DNA of 64,000 nt from an uncultured Roseibium sp. (lineage in GTDB: Bacteria; Pseudomonadota; Alphaproteobacteria; Rhizobiales; Stappiaceae), in NCBI RefSeq assembly GCF_963669205.1, contig NZ_OY769915.1, positions 904,001 to 968,000 on the forward strand, read 5' to 3'. A program made the translations under genes and the position numbers. The notes under the pieces are model-generated. The model saw only the letters and a program-made list of their open reading frames with translations, did no database searches and was not told the origin of the DNA. This document shows, in pieces, positions 17,365 through 25,943 of this stretch (position 1 is its first letter; every line of letters starts with the position of its first letter).

Positions 17365-18915
17365 ATGGCCATTTCAACAAAGTTGGAGATGCGGCAAAGC
17401 CAATCGCTGGTGATGACGCCGCAACTGATGCAGGCGATCAAGCTTCTGCAGATGTCCAATCTTGATCTCGTTTCCTATGTTGAGGCTGAACTCGAGCGTA
17501 ATCCGCTTCTTGAAAAAGGCGACGGCGAAGGGGCCGAAAGCACGGCCGCCGATGCGCCGAATGCTGCCGAACAGACGCCGGACACGGTCAACGGCGCCTC
17601 CGAGAGCGCCGAAGAGCCGAACGCGGGCGACTGGATGCAAAACGACCTTGAAACCGGGTCGGAAGCCATCGCGTCCCGCATGGACACGGATCTTGGGAAT
17701 GTCTTTCCCGATGAACCCGGCGTCCCGGCCTCTCCTGATCCGGCCCAGCTGAAATCCGGCGACAGCTACAAGAATGCATCCAGCAGTGCGGCATCCGAAG
17801 ACTATAATCTTGAAGCCTTTGTCGCCGAAGAGGCCTCTCTGGGCACATCGCTTGAAGAACAGATGAACCTGGCTCTCAGCGACGAGGCGGACAAGCTGAT
17901 CGCCGGCCATCTGATCAACTCGCTCGACGAGAACGGTTATCTCTACCTGGACCTGAACGACACCGCCGAACAGCTGGGCGTCGATCTCGCGCGGGTCGAG
18001 ACGGTGCTCGGTGTCCTGCAGACGTTCGAACCTGCCGGCGTATTCGCGCGCAATTTGGCCGAATGTCTGAAGCTGCAGCTGATCGACAAGAACCGGTTCG
18101 ACCCGGCAATGGAAGCACTGATCGATAATATCGAACTGCTTGCGAAACGGGAGCTGCAGACCCTGCGGAAGATCTGCGGTGTCGATGACGAGGATCTGAT
18201 CGAAATGATCGCTGAAATCCGGGCGCTGGACCCCAAGCCGGGAAGCGCATTCGGATCGGCGCTGGTGCAGCCGGTGGTGCCGGATGTCTTCGTGCGCCCG
18301 GCCAATGACGGTACATGGGCGGTGGAACTGAATTCGGACACCCTGCCCAAGGTCCTGGTGAACCAGACCTATTATGCAACGGTGATCAAGACCGCGCGCA
18401 ACGAGACCGAGAAGGAATATCTGACCGACTCGCTTCAGACCGCAAACTGGCTCGCCAAGAGCCTGGATCAGCGCGCCAAGACCATTCTCAAGGTATCGAC
18501 GGAGATCGTGCGCCAGCAGGACGGCTTCCTCACCTACGGGATCGAACACCTGCGCCCGTTGAACCTGAAGACGGTCGCAGAAGCCATAAGCATGCACGAA
18601 TCGACCGTGAGCCGGGTGACCTCCAACAAGTTCATGGCGACGCCGCGCGGCATCTTCGAATTGAAATATTTCTTTTCGTCGGCGATCTCCGGCACGGGTG
18701 ACGGCGACAGCCACTCGGCGGAATCCGTGCGCCATCGCATCAAGACGATGATCGATGCTGAAGACCCGAAAGCGATCCTCTCCGATGACACGATTGTCAA
18801 AACTCTCAAGGGGGACGGCGTCGACATTGCCCGCCGGACGGTGGCCAAGTATCGCGAGGCCATGAAAATCGGCTCTTCCGTGCAGCGCAGGCGCGAGAAA
18901 AACACCAAACTGTAG
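17365..18915 (+). CDS. rpoN: RNA polymerase sigma-54 factor RpoN
   Basis: A 516-aa sigma-54. Region I is glutamine-rich (RQSQSLVMTPQLMQAIKLLQM), region II is an acidic spacer (about residues 50-150), and region III carries the core-binding domain, the helix-turn-helix near residues 400-420 and the RpoN box ARRTVAKYREAM close to the C-terminus, which reads the -24 element. It directs transcription that needs AAA+ activators, in alphaproteobacteria commonly nitrogen and carbon metabolism genes. It lies between lptB and hpf/ptsN as usual. Confidence 0.95.
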   Translation: MAISTKLEMRQSQSLVMTPQLMQAIKLLQMSNLDLVSYVEAELERNPLLEKGDGEGAESTAADAPNAAEQTPDTVNGASESAEEPNAGDWMQNDLETGSEAIASRMDTDLGNVFPDEPGVPASPDPAQLKSGDSYKNASSSAASEDYNLEAFVAEEASLGTSLEEQMNLALSDEADKLIAGHLINSLDENGYLYLDLNDTAEQLGVDLARVETVLGVLQTFEPAGVFARNLAECLKLQLIDKNRFDPAMEALIDNIELLAKRELQTLRKICGVDDEDLIEMIAEIRALDPKPGSAFGSALVQPVVPDVFVRPANDGTWAVELNSDTLPKVLVNQTYYATVIKTARNETEKEYLTDSLQTANWLAKSLDQRAKTILKVSTEIVRQQDGFLTYGIEHLRPLNLKTVAEAISMHESTVSRVTSNKFMATPRGIFELKYFFSSAISGTGDGDSHSAESVRHRIKTMIDAEDPKAILSDDTIVKTLKGDGVDIARRTVAKYREAMKIGSSVQRRREKNTKL

Positions 18916-19065
18916 CGTTTAGGCGCGCTTTGACCTCTATGCGGATACCACGCGCAATGTCCTGAATTTCCGTGCAAGTTCGATTTTGTTTTGTGATGTC
19001 CGCGTAAACAAAATCTTGGATATACGCTATTCTAACGCAGTCGACGCGCACCTATTTATTTACAA

Positions 19066-19094
19066 TTGACACTTTGCGTCAGCGCAATTATAGC
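19066..19094 (+). promoter_or_regulatory. Sigma-70-type promoter of the hpf gene
   Basis: A perfect -35 TTGACA (19066-19071) and a -10 TATAGC (19089-19094) are 17 bp apart. The predicted transcript starts near 19101 and has a leader of roughly 125 nt before the hpf ATG. Confidence 0.6.
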
Positions 19095-19098
19095 ACCG

Positions 19099-19118
19099 CC
19101 CTCATGACGTAATGAGGG
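19099..19118 (+). other. Hairpin at the start of the hpf leader
   Basis: CCCTCAT and ATGAGGG form a 7-bp stem around a 6-nt loop (GACGTA), placed immediately after the predicted -10. It would sit at the 5' end of the hpf mRNA and could protect it or serve as a protein-binding site. Confidence 0.4.
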
Positions 19119-19174
19119 GATGGCGCTTGAGCGCTGACTGGTCCATTGTGGAATTGGGACGTTTCGCGTCTCGG

Positions 19175-19192
19175 CATCGGCTGCAGCCGATG
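19175..19192. promoter_or_regulatory. 18-bp perfect palindrome in the hpf leader
   Basis: CATCGGCTGCAGCCGATG is a perfect 18-bp palindrome about 34 bp before the hpf ATG. It lies downstream of the predicted promoter, so it may be a repressor site or, as RNA, a compact stem. No regulator can be named. Confidence 0.4.
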
Positions 19193-19225
19193 AACTAACG
19201 GCCAACAGAAAAAGAAGAGGTCCCC

Positions 19226-19813
19226 ATGGCTTTGCGGATTTCGGGTAAAAATGTGGATGTGGGCGATGCACTGCGCGAGCACATCACAGACCGGATTGAA
19301 GATGCCCTGTCGAAGTATTTCACGGGTGGATTCACTGGCCACGTTACGCTCAGCAGGGAGGGCACAGGCTTCAAGTCCGAGTGCAGTCTGCATCTGGACA
19401 CGGGAATCGTGCTACAGGTGTCCGCGCAGGATCAGGATCCGCGAAACAGTTTCGATGTTGCCGCGGACAAGATCGAAAAGAGGCTGCGCCGCTACAAGCG
19501 GAAGCTCAAAGACCACCACAGCCACAATGGCAACGGTCGGGAAGCGTTTGAAGCGGCGTCTTACGTGCTGGCCTCCACGGAGGACGACGAAGAACTGCCG
19601 GCGGATTTCAATCCGCTCGTCATTGCCGAGACTTCGGCGAAGGTGAAGACGATGACGGTTGGCATGGCGGTGATGGAACTGGACCTGACCGAAGCACCGG
19701 TCGTCATGTTCAAAAATGCGGCAAACGGCGGCGTAAACGTTGTTTACCGCAGGCCGGATGGCAATATAGGGTGGATAGACCCTGCACTGGTGGCCGGAGA
19801 GGCCGCCGAATAG
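19226..19813 (+). CDS. hpf: Ribosome hibernation promoting factor (long form)
   Basis: A 195-aa long-type HPF. Residues 1-105 are the RaiA/YfiA domain that binds the decoding centre of idle ribosomes (ALRISGKNVDVGDALREHI). After a His-rich linker (DHHSHNGNG), residues 130-190 form the C-terminal S30AE dimerisation domain (MTVGMAVMELDLTEAPVVMFKN) that joins two 70S ribosomes into a 100S dimer. The ATG has a clear AAGAGG ribosome site. Its position between rpoN and ptsN is conserved; the leader with hairpins suggests post-transcriptional or stationary-phase control. Confidence 0.93.
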   Translation: MALRISGKNVDVGDALREHITDRIEDALSKYFTGGFTGHVTLSREGTGFKSECSLHLDTGIVLQVSAQDQDPRNSFDVAADKIEKRLRRYKRKLKDHHSHNGNGREAFEAASYVLASTEDDEELPADFNPLVIAETSAKVKTMTVGMAVMELDLTEAPVVMFKNAANGGVNVVYRRPDGNIGWIDPALVAGEAAE

Positions 19814-19874
19814 ATGATGCGGACGAAGCTGGCCTCCAGATGCAGGCCGGCTTCCAGGACTTGTAGGCGAACTT

Positions 19875-20342
19875 ATGGATCTCAGTGATCTTCTGGGTAA
19901 AGACGCGGTGATTGCCGGCCTGAAGGCCAAAAGCAAGAAACAGGCAATTCAGGAACTGTCTTCCCGAGCAGCCGAGTTGACCGGGCTTTCGGAGCGCGAG
20001 ATTTTCGATACGCTGCTGCAACGCGAACGTCTGGGCTCGACCGGTGTCGGTCATGGCATTGCCATTCCTCACGGAAAGCTGACGCGCCTGGACCGTTTGG
20101 TGGGACTGTTTGCGAAACTGGAAAAGCCGGTTGATTTCGACTCGCTTGATGATGAGCCCGTCGATCTGGTTTTCCTGCTGCTCGCACCGGAAAGCGCCGG
20201 GGCGGACCACCTGAAAGCCCTGGCGAGAATCGCCCGGCAGCTTCGGGACGGCTCTGTAACGCAAGGGGTGCGCGCGTCCGCGGACGCTGCAGAGATCTAC
20301 GACTTCCTCATTCAGCCGATCGCCTCGTCCAACGCGGCCTAA
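19875..20342 (+). CDS. ptsN: PTS IIA-like nitrogen-regulatory protein PtsN
   Basis: A 155-aa EIIA-Ntr phosphocarrier. The phosphorylated histidine lies in GVGHGIAIPHGK, the family signature, and the LVFLLLAPE motif is also present. It does not transport sugar; in alphaproteobacteria it takes phosphate from PtsP/NPr and modulates potassium, nitrogen and carbon responses. It follows hpf by 61 bp and is closed by a strong terminator. Confidence 0.93.
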   Translation: MDLSDLLGKDAVIAGLKAKSKKQAIQELSSRAAELTGLSEREIFDTLLQRERLGSTGVGHGIAIPHGKLTRLDRLVGLFAKLEKPVDFDSLDDEPVDLVFLLLAPESAGADHLKALARIARQLRDGSVTQGVRASADAAEIYDFLIQPIASSNAA

Positions 20343-20370
20343 TCGATTAGAGCGATTTGCTCCATGACAA

Positions 20371-20396
20371 AAGTCCGGCGAAAGCCGGACTTTTTT
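20371..20396. terminator. Bidirectional rho-independent terminator between ptsN and opgH
   Basis: A perfect 9-bp stem, AAGTCCGGC / GCCGGACTT, with a GAAA tetraloop, followed rightward by TTTTTTC and preceded by a short A-run. It sits between two convergent genes and can stop transcription from both. Confidence 0.85.
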
Positions 20397-20405
20397 CTTT
20401 CAGAA

Positions 20406-22229
20406 TTAGACCTCTGCGGGTTCCGGGTCGCCCTGGACGATGCCGGGCTGCGCCGCCGTCTGGGACGCTCCCTTGGACAGGGCCGCCAGGTGGAGGGCTG
20501 CCAGTTCCGGTGGTGGCGCGGTCTCTTCGGGAATACGCCACAGCGTTGATTGGATCCCGAGTTTGCCGAGCGACTTCGTCGAGGTCGCGACGGCGATCCC
20601 GATTGCAAGCAATGGCCCGATTGCGATGGGCAGGATCGGCCAGACAAGCTCGATCGGCTGGAAAGCGAACCAGGTGAATGCCACGATGCCGAAAAGCGTC
20701 TGCGGCCAGAGCTTGGACATTGCCAGCGACACGGGAAGGCGAGCGACGCCGCGCGCCTGTGCGCCCCATCCGATCGTCTTGCCGATGGCGAGACCGCCCA
20801 TGAACATCGTGTGTGCAACCGCCATGATCGGCGCAAGCATGGCCGAATAAACGATTTCAGACCCGAAACTGATCAGGATCCGGATTGGCCCGCCGAACGC
20901 CTTTCTGAGGTCGCGGCGCGCGAGCACGTCGATCACGGTGGCGATCTTGGGCGCGAAAACCATGCTGAGCACCGTGAAGAACATCACGACACCCGTATCC
21001 GCCCGATAGGGGGCATAGTCCGTTGTCATTCCCAGCACCGCGGCACCGACCATGAAGCCGATCCATGCGGGAGAGCCGAGGAACATCAGGATCGCGAGAA
21101 CCAGTTGCGCGCGGCTGACCGGTTTCAGACCCTTCATGCCGATGAGGCGGCGATACTGGAGATTGCCCTGGCACCAGCGCAGATCCCGCCGGACGAATTC
21201 CAGCAGGTGCGGAGGATTGTCCTCGTAGCTGCCGGTTTCCAGCGGAAGGACGCGGCACTCGTAGCCCGCACGGCGCATCAGGACCGCTTCCACCTGGTCG
21301 TGCGACAGGATCGTTCCGGCGAGCGGACCCTTGCCGGGCAGCACCGGCAGGCGGCAATGCTCCTTGAAGGGCTTAAGTCTCAGAAGCGCGTTGTGACCCC
21401 AGTACGGACCGCAGTCGCCCTGCCACCATGCGCTGCCGATCGTGTAGGAACGCATGCCGAGCCGCATGCCGAACTGGAAGACGCGCGCGAAGGCGCTGTC
21501 GGTCGGAAGGCCGACCACGAGACTCTGCAGAATACCCACATTCGGGTTCGCTTCCATGCGGCGGACAAGCGTCGCAATGGCGTCCGCGGACATGTAGCTG
21601 TCGGCGTCAAGCACGAGTGCAAAGTCGTGTTCATCGCCCCAGCGCTCGCAGAAATCCTCTATATTGCCTGCCTTGTATCCGGTGTTCAGGGACCGGCGGC
21701 GGTAGACAACGTCCATCTGCCCGTCAAATCTCTGAGACAGCCGTGCCGCCATTTCCTGTTCCTGAAGCGCGATCGTGTCCTGCGATGTGTCGCTCAGAAC
21801 GAACAGCTTGAAATGCGGCGCGTGGCCTGACCGGATCAGGTTGGACACCATCGCGCTGAGATTTTTCTCAAGACCGTCGACATCCTCGTCTCGCACGCAC
21901 GACAACAATGCCGTCGAACTCGTCAGGGGGGCGGTGGCGTTGCCGGGCTCGATCGGGCAGACCGCTTTCACCGGATCGCGCGAAAGCCGCATGACGAGCA
22001 GTCCGATGATCGCGTTCCAGAAACCGATGATCGTCCAGGGAAGCGTAACCATGAAACAAAGCAGAATGAAGAGATCGAGCGGTGTCAGCCCGCCGGGCGA
22101 CAGGGTGACCGCCATCAGCGCCGTCAGTCCGAAAAAGCTGATGGCAAGCAGCGTGGCGAAGACCAGACGCCTAACCGTCATTTTGCGCGCTGAAATGTCT
22201 GAATGGGAGGGGTCAGAGACTCGAAACAT
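20406..22229 (-). CDS. opgH: Osmoregulated periplasmic glucan glucosyltransferase OpgH/MdoH
   Basis: A 607-aa inner-membrane GT2 family enzyme that polymerises glucose from UDP-glucose and exports the chain. Two helices precede the catalytic domain; conserved features are VLDADSYM (Asp pair for UDP and metal), ILSHDQVEA and RRDLRWCQGNLQ, which corresponds to the QxxRW region. Several helices follow. It lacks the long N-terminal extension of enterobacterial MdoH. The ATG at 22229 has a GGAAG ribosome site; the longer frame would overlap the divergent dehydrogenase gene. No opgG is next to it, which is unusual. Confidence 0.9.
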   Translation of the reverse strand: MFRVSDPSHSDISARKMTVRRLVFATLLAISFFGLTALMAVTLSPGGLTPLDLFILLCFMVTLPWTIIGFWNAIIGLLVMRLSRDPVKAVCPIEPGNATAPLTSSTALLSCVRDEDVDGLEKNLSAMVSNLIRSGHAPHFKLFVLSDTSQDTIALQEQEMAARLSQRFDGQMDVVYRRRSLNTGYKAGNIEDFCERWGDEHDFALVLDADSYMSADAIATLVRRMEANPNVGILQSLVVGLPTDSAFARVFQFGMRLGMRSYTIGSAWWQGDCGPYWGHNALLRLKPFKEHCRLPVLPGKGPLAGTILSHDQVEAVLMRRAGYECRVLPLETGSYEDNPPHLLEFVRRDLRWCQGNLQYRRLIGMKGLKPVSRAQLVLAILMFLGSPAWIGFMVGAAVLGMTTDYAPYRADTGVVMFFTVLSMVFAPKIATVIDVLARRDLRKAFGGPIRILISFGSEIVYSAMLAPIMAVAHTMFMGGLAIGKTIGWGAQARGVARLPVSLAMSKLWPQTLFGIVAFTWFAFQPIELVWPILPIAIGPLLAIGIAVATSTKSLGKLGIQSTLWRIPEETAPPPELAALHLAALSKGASQTAAQPGIVQGDPEPAEV

Positions 22230-22327
22230 TTTTGTGACTTCCAATCCGGGCAATCGTGGCGATAGTGCGCATGTCAAAATGTCCTGATATTGACACTGGC
22301 CAAATGAACAAGCGGAACGTTACGGGA

Positions 22328-23341
22328 ATGACGGACAAAGGGGTGGTGACGCGCGGCACAGCCGAGGCTCGGGCGTTGTGGTACACCAGAAAAATGCATT
22401 GCGAAATCAAGCCGGTTGCGGCAAAGCGACCGCAAGCCGGAGAGGTGCTTGTGGACGCGCTCTTTTCCGGCGTCAGCCGAGGCACCGAGGGGCTTGTTTT
22501 TCGAGGAGAGGTTCCTCGGAGCGAATGGCAGCGCATGCGCGCACCGTTTCAGGCGGGTGACTTTCCGTTTCCCGTCAAATACGGATACGCCGCGGTCGGT
22601 ACGGTGCGTGAGGGCGATCCGGATCTTGCCGGCCAAACCGTGTTTTCGCTCTACCCGCATCAAAGTGCCTTCACTCTCCCTACCGATGCCTGTGTGCCGG
22701 TTCCAGATGGCGTTTCGCCGGAACGTGCTGTTCTTGCAGCCAATATGGAAACAGCGATTAACGCTATATGGGACGGAAAACCATCACCTGGGGATCACAT
22801 CTGCGTGGTCGGTGGCGGTGTCGTCGGTCTCCTGACAGCTTACGTTGCCGGACAGCTGCCCGGATCAACGGTCACCGTCATCGATACAAACCCTGAGCGT
22901 GCAAAAACTGCGCATGCTCTCGGACTTTCTTTTGCACTGCCGCAAAACGCGCCGAGAAACCAGGACATCGTGTTTCATGCAAGCGCCACGGCAGCCGGAC
23001 TTTCCACGGCGCTGGGGTGCGCCGGAGACGGCACGCCCATCATTGAAATGAGCTGGTATGGCACTGAAAACGTTGCCATTCCGCTGGGTGCCGACTTTCA
23101 TTGCCGCCGCCTGAAACTTGTGTCCAGCCAGGTGGGCAGCATAGCGGTGGAACGTCAGGCACGCTGGACCTACAGGCGCCGTCTGGAGACAGCGCTGACG
23201 TTGCTGCAGGACCCGGTTCTGGACTGTCTCTTAAGCCACAGGGTCGCTTTCGCGGACTTGCCGGACCGGCTTCCCGATTTGTTGAACAAAGCGTCAGATG
23301 TGCTGATGACCCTTGTCGTCTATGACGAAAAACCTTGCTAG
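22328..23341 (+). CDS. MDR-superfamily dehydrogenase lacking the catalytic zinc ligands
   Basis: A 337-aa medium-chain dehydrogenase/reductase. The nucleotide-binding motif is VVGGGVVGLLTAY (GxGxxG-like, near residues 160-172), followed by VIDTNPERAKTA. The catalytic-domain zinc ligands are absent: the usual CGxC(G/H)TD is SGVSRGTEG and the usual GHE is GYA. This pattern occurs in BchC-like and related zinc-free members. It opens a tight cluster with a PTPS-fold protein, a glycosyltransferase and a methyltransferase, so it may reduce a pathway intermediate. The start is uncertain; ATG at 22304 or 22271 would extend it, and none has a strong ribosome site. Confidence 0.75.
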   Translation: MTDKGVVTRGTAEARALWYTRKMHCEIKPVAAKRPQAGEVLVDALFSGVSRGTEGLVFRGEVPRSEWQRMRAPFQAGDFPFPVKYGYAAVGTVREGDPDLAGQTVFSLYPHQSAFTLPTDACVPVPDGVSPERAVLAANMETAINAIWDGKPSPGDHICVVGGGVVGLLTAYVAGQLPGSTVTVIDTNPERAKTAHALGLSFALPQNAPRNQDIVFHASATAAGLSTALGCAGDGTPIIEMSWYGTENVAIPLGADFHCRRLKLVSSQVGSIAVERQARWTYRRRLETALTLLQDPVLDCLLSHRVAFADLPDRLPDLLNKASDVLMTLVVYDEKPC

Positions 23342-23398
23342 AACGGGGCTCGGTTTTTCTCAGATACCCGTTTCACCCGCAGTTTCAGGAACCAGGAA

Positions 23399-23797
23399 AT
23401 GTTTGCAGTAGAAGTTCGCGACCACGTCATGATTGCCCATTCCTTCAAGGGGGAGCTTTTCGGTCCCGCACAGGCCCTGCACGGTGCGACCTTTGTCATC
23501 GACGCCGCCTTTCTGTCCGAGGAACTCGACGAGAACGGTGTGGTCATCGATATCGGCCGGGCTCACGAAGCCCTGAAAGAGGTTCTGGAGCCGCTCAACT
23601 ACAAGAACCTCGACGATGTTCCGGAGTTTGCAGGCGTCAACACGACGACGGAATTCCTGACCAGGCACATTCACGATCACCTTGCCAGGGCAGCGCGCGA
23701 AGGCCGGCTTGGCCGTCCCGGAAACGAACTCAGTGCCGTGCGGGTCACGATTTCGGAATCCCACGTCGCGCGCGCCTGGTACGAGGCCAAGATCTGA
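23399..23797 (+). CDS. PTPS/QueD-fold protein with a non-canonical active site
   Basis: A 132-aa tunnelling-fold protein of the 6-pyruvoyl-tetrahydropterin synthase superfamily, recognised by AHSFKG near residue 14, LHGATF at 27-32, LNYKNLDD at 66-73 and ISESHVARAWYE at 118-129. The canonical family uses Zn bound by three His (HGH motif) and a Cys/Asp/His catalytic set. Here the HGH is HGA, the Cys position is Ala (FGPA), and the Asp-His pair of LDHKNLD is Asn-Tyr. The substrate-anchoring Glu (E120) remains. It should therefore bind a pterin-like ligand but cannot do classical PTPS chemistry. It lies 57 bp after the dehydrogenase and 6 bp before the glycosyltransferase. Confidence 0.8.
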   Translation: MFAVEVRDHVMIAHSFKGELFGPAQALHGATFVIDAAFLSEELDENGVVIDIGRAHEALKEVLEPLNYKNLDDVPEFAGVNTTTEFLTRHIHDHLARAAREGRLGRPGNELSAVRVTISESHVARAWYEAKI

Positions 23798-23803
23798 CGT
23801 CTC

Positions 23804-24856
23804 ATGAACAGGCTTTATTTCGCTTACCCCGGAGAGCTGGATACGCCGACAGGCGGATACGGTTACGACAGGAAAATCATTGCCGGACTGCGAGACCTCG
23901 GCTGGCAGGTGGAACTGGTGCCGCTGGGCGCGGGATTTCCCTTTCCGGATGCCGGGACCCTTGCGCAGGCACGGGCCACGCTTGAACGGCTGCCGGACGG
24001 TGCGCTGGTGGCTGTCGACGGCCTCGCTTTCGGCGCCATGCCGGAGGCTGCCGCGCTTGTTACCGGCCGGCTCGACCTGGTCGCCCTGGTCCATCATCCC
24101 CTGTGCCGCGAAACCGGATTGTCCGGGGCGCTGGCGTCAGGTCTTCTTGACAGCGAGCGCAGCGCGCTGGAACACGCCAGGCACGTGATCGTCACAAGTC
24201 ATGCCACGGCCACACAGGTCGCGGAGCTCTTTGGTGTTGCGGCTGATGGCATCACGGTCGTTCTGCCGGGAACCGAAAAGCAGGACTTCACGGCGCGCAG
24301 GACCACCGGCAAGCTTCGGCTGCTCTCGGTGGGCACGGTCGTCAGGCGCAAAGGCTACGATCTGCTGTTTGCCGCGCTCGACGGTCTTCGGGAATTCGAC
24401 TGGCAACTGGACATCGTCGGCGGACTTGACGCCGACCCGATGTGCCATGCCGCACTTCAGGAACAACTGGCCGTGCTCGGGCTCACCGACCGTGTCACCT
24501 TCGAGGGCGCCGTCCCATCAGAGGAGCTTTCCGGCTGTTACCTGAAAGCGGACGTCTTCGTTCTGGCCAGCCGCTACGAGGGCTATGGAATGGCCTACAC
24601 GGAAGCGCTGGCCCACGGGCTTCCCGTGATCGGCAGCGGTGGCGGCGCTGTTGCCGACACGCTTCCGGACGGCGCCGCGATCTATTGCGGAACGGAAGAC
24701 ATCGAAAAACTCCGTGCCGCACTGAAGCTGCTGTTGAGCGACGAACGCACGCGCCTCGACATGGCCGGGGCGGCAAGGCGCGCGGCCGAAGCGCTTCCGG
24801 ACTGGAGGGATGCAGCGGCACGGTTTGCCGGTGCCCTGCGCGGGGCCGGGCGATGA
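23804..24856 (+). CDS. GT4-family glycosyltransferase in the PTPS-like cluster
   Basis: A 350-aa retaining glycosyltransferase of GT-B fold. The C-terminal nucleotide-sugar domain begins near residue 165 (LRLLSVGTVVRRKGYDLL) and carries the family E-x7-E element in SRYEGYGMAYTEALAHGLPVI. No membrane segment is present. Because its neighbours are a pterin-fold enzyme, a dehydrogenase and a methyltransferase, it may glycosylate a small molecule and not a polysaccharide. Its stop overlaps the methyltransferase start by 4 bp (ATGA). Confidence 0.85.
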   Translation: MNRLYFAYPGELDTPTGGYGYDRKIIAGLRDLGWQVELVPLGAGFPFPDAGTLAQARATLERLPDGALVAVDGLAFGAMPEAAALVTGRLDLVALVHHPLCRETGLSGALASGLLDSERSALEHARHVIVTSHATATQVAELFGVAADGITVVLPGTEKQDFTARRTTGKLRLLSVGTVVRRKGYDLLFAALDGLREFDWQLDIVGGLDADPMCHAALQEQLAVLGLTDRVTFEGAVPSEELSGCYLKADVFVLASRYEGYGMAYTEALAHGLPVIGSGGGAVADTLPDGAAIYCGTEDIEKLRAALKLLLSDERTRLDMAGAARRAAEALPDWRDAAARFAGALRGAGR

Positions 24857-25650
24857 GCGGGTTTTCTTCTGAATGGCTTGCGCTGCGAGAACCGCTGGAT
24901 GTTGCCGCAAGAGACCGGACTGTCGAGGCTGCGTTCCTGCAACATGTGCCCTCCTCCGCACCCCGGATCCTTGATCTTGCGAGCGGAGCCGGTTCAACGG
25001 TTGCCGCGTTGCAGGATCGCCTGCCCAAGGACACCGGCTGGCTCCTGACGGACCACGACCCGGCTCTGCTTGAGGTGGCGGCAGCGCGTTGGAACGCACA
25101 GGGCACGGGAGACTTTTCCGTGTTTCAGGTCGATCTCGCAGGCGCTGTCGAGACATTGCCTTTTTCCGAGGTCGACGCTCTCAGTACGTCGGCTTTCCTC
25201 GATCTGGTTTCTGAGCCGTTTCTTCAGCGACTCGTGAACTGTGTGGTCGCGGCCGGCAAACCGTTCCTTGCCAGTTTGACCTATGACGGCCGGATCGGGT
25301 TTGAACCTGCTGCGTCCCTTGACGAGACAATGCGCAATGCGCTGAACAACGACCAGCTCTTGGACAAGGGCTTCGGCAACGCTCTGGGGCCGGGCGCGGC
25401 ACTGCACGCCATCGACCTGTTCCGGTCTGCCGGTTACGAGGTGGTTCAGGGCCAGTCCGATTGGCAGGTTGGCCCATCCGACACGGGCTTCCTGGAAGAG
25501 TTTCTGTCTGGCTGGAGCCGGCTTGGTGCGAAATACGGAGCGACGCAAGAAGACGTCGAAACCTGGCGGATCGGGCACCTGGAGCAGGCGAAGTCCGGCA
25601 GTTTCCGGTGTACGGTCGGACACACCGATTTCGCTGCGTTTCCAGTTTGA
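24853..25650 (+). CDS. Class I SAM-dependent methyltransferase in the PTPS-like cluster
   Basis: A 265-aa protein with a Rossmann-type SAM-binding domain: motif I is ILDLASGAGST (near residue 40), the acidic loop is LTDHDPALLEVAAARW, and motif II lies near FSEVDALSTSAFLDL. The substrate is unknown. The ATG at 24853 overlaps the glycosyltransferase stop, so the much longer open frame that continues upstream is an artefact. It is the last gene of the cluster; no terminator hairpin was found after it and the next 290 bp are AT-rich. Confidence 0.82.
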   Translation: MSGFSSEWLALREPLDVAARDRTVEAAFLQHVPSSAPRILDLASGAGSTVAALQDRLPKDTGWLLTDHDPALLEVAAARWNAQGTGDFSVFQVDLAGAVETLPFSEVDALSTSAFLDLVSEPFLQRLVNCVVAAGKPFLASLTYDGRIGFEPAASLDETMRNALNNDQLLDKGFGNALGPGAALHAIDLFRSAGYEVVQGQSDWQVGPSDTGFLEEFLSGWSRLGAKYGATQEDVETWRIGHLEQAKSGSFRCTVGHTDFAAFPV

Positions 25651-25943
25651 CTGTCTTGAATGCTGGACGGCGTCGCAATAGCTCAAATCAAACACTTAAA
25701 ATTAAGAAACAGGTAAGTATAAGCGCATCGTTTTGTCCAAAATCAGCGTAAATTACGCAAAAATACCCGATAATTATTGGGCTTCCGCAATTCTCTAAAG
25801 CGCGTGCTAAGAAATTTCCGGTAGTTCATGCCTTAAAGAGCACGTCATGTGTGCAAACGACAAAGGCAATCAGGGAAAGAGATCTCGCTCCAATGGCTCC
25901 GAAGAGGGTCACACGGCGAGTTGGATCTCGGGGCAACTGCGTG

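Noticed and set aside
20550..21830. 426-codon frame antisense to opgH
   Set aside because: It is a shadow of opgH, whose catalytic motifs are clear.
24442..24852. Long N-terminal extension of the methyltransferase
   Set aside because: It overlaps the glycosyltransferase C-terminal domain, and an ATG with the usual ATGA coupling is at 24853.
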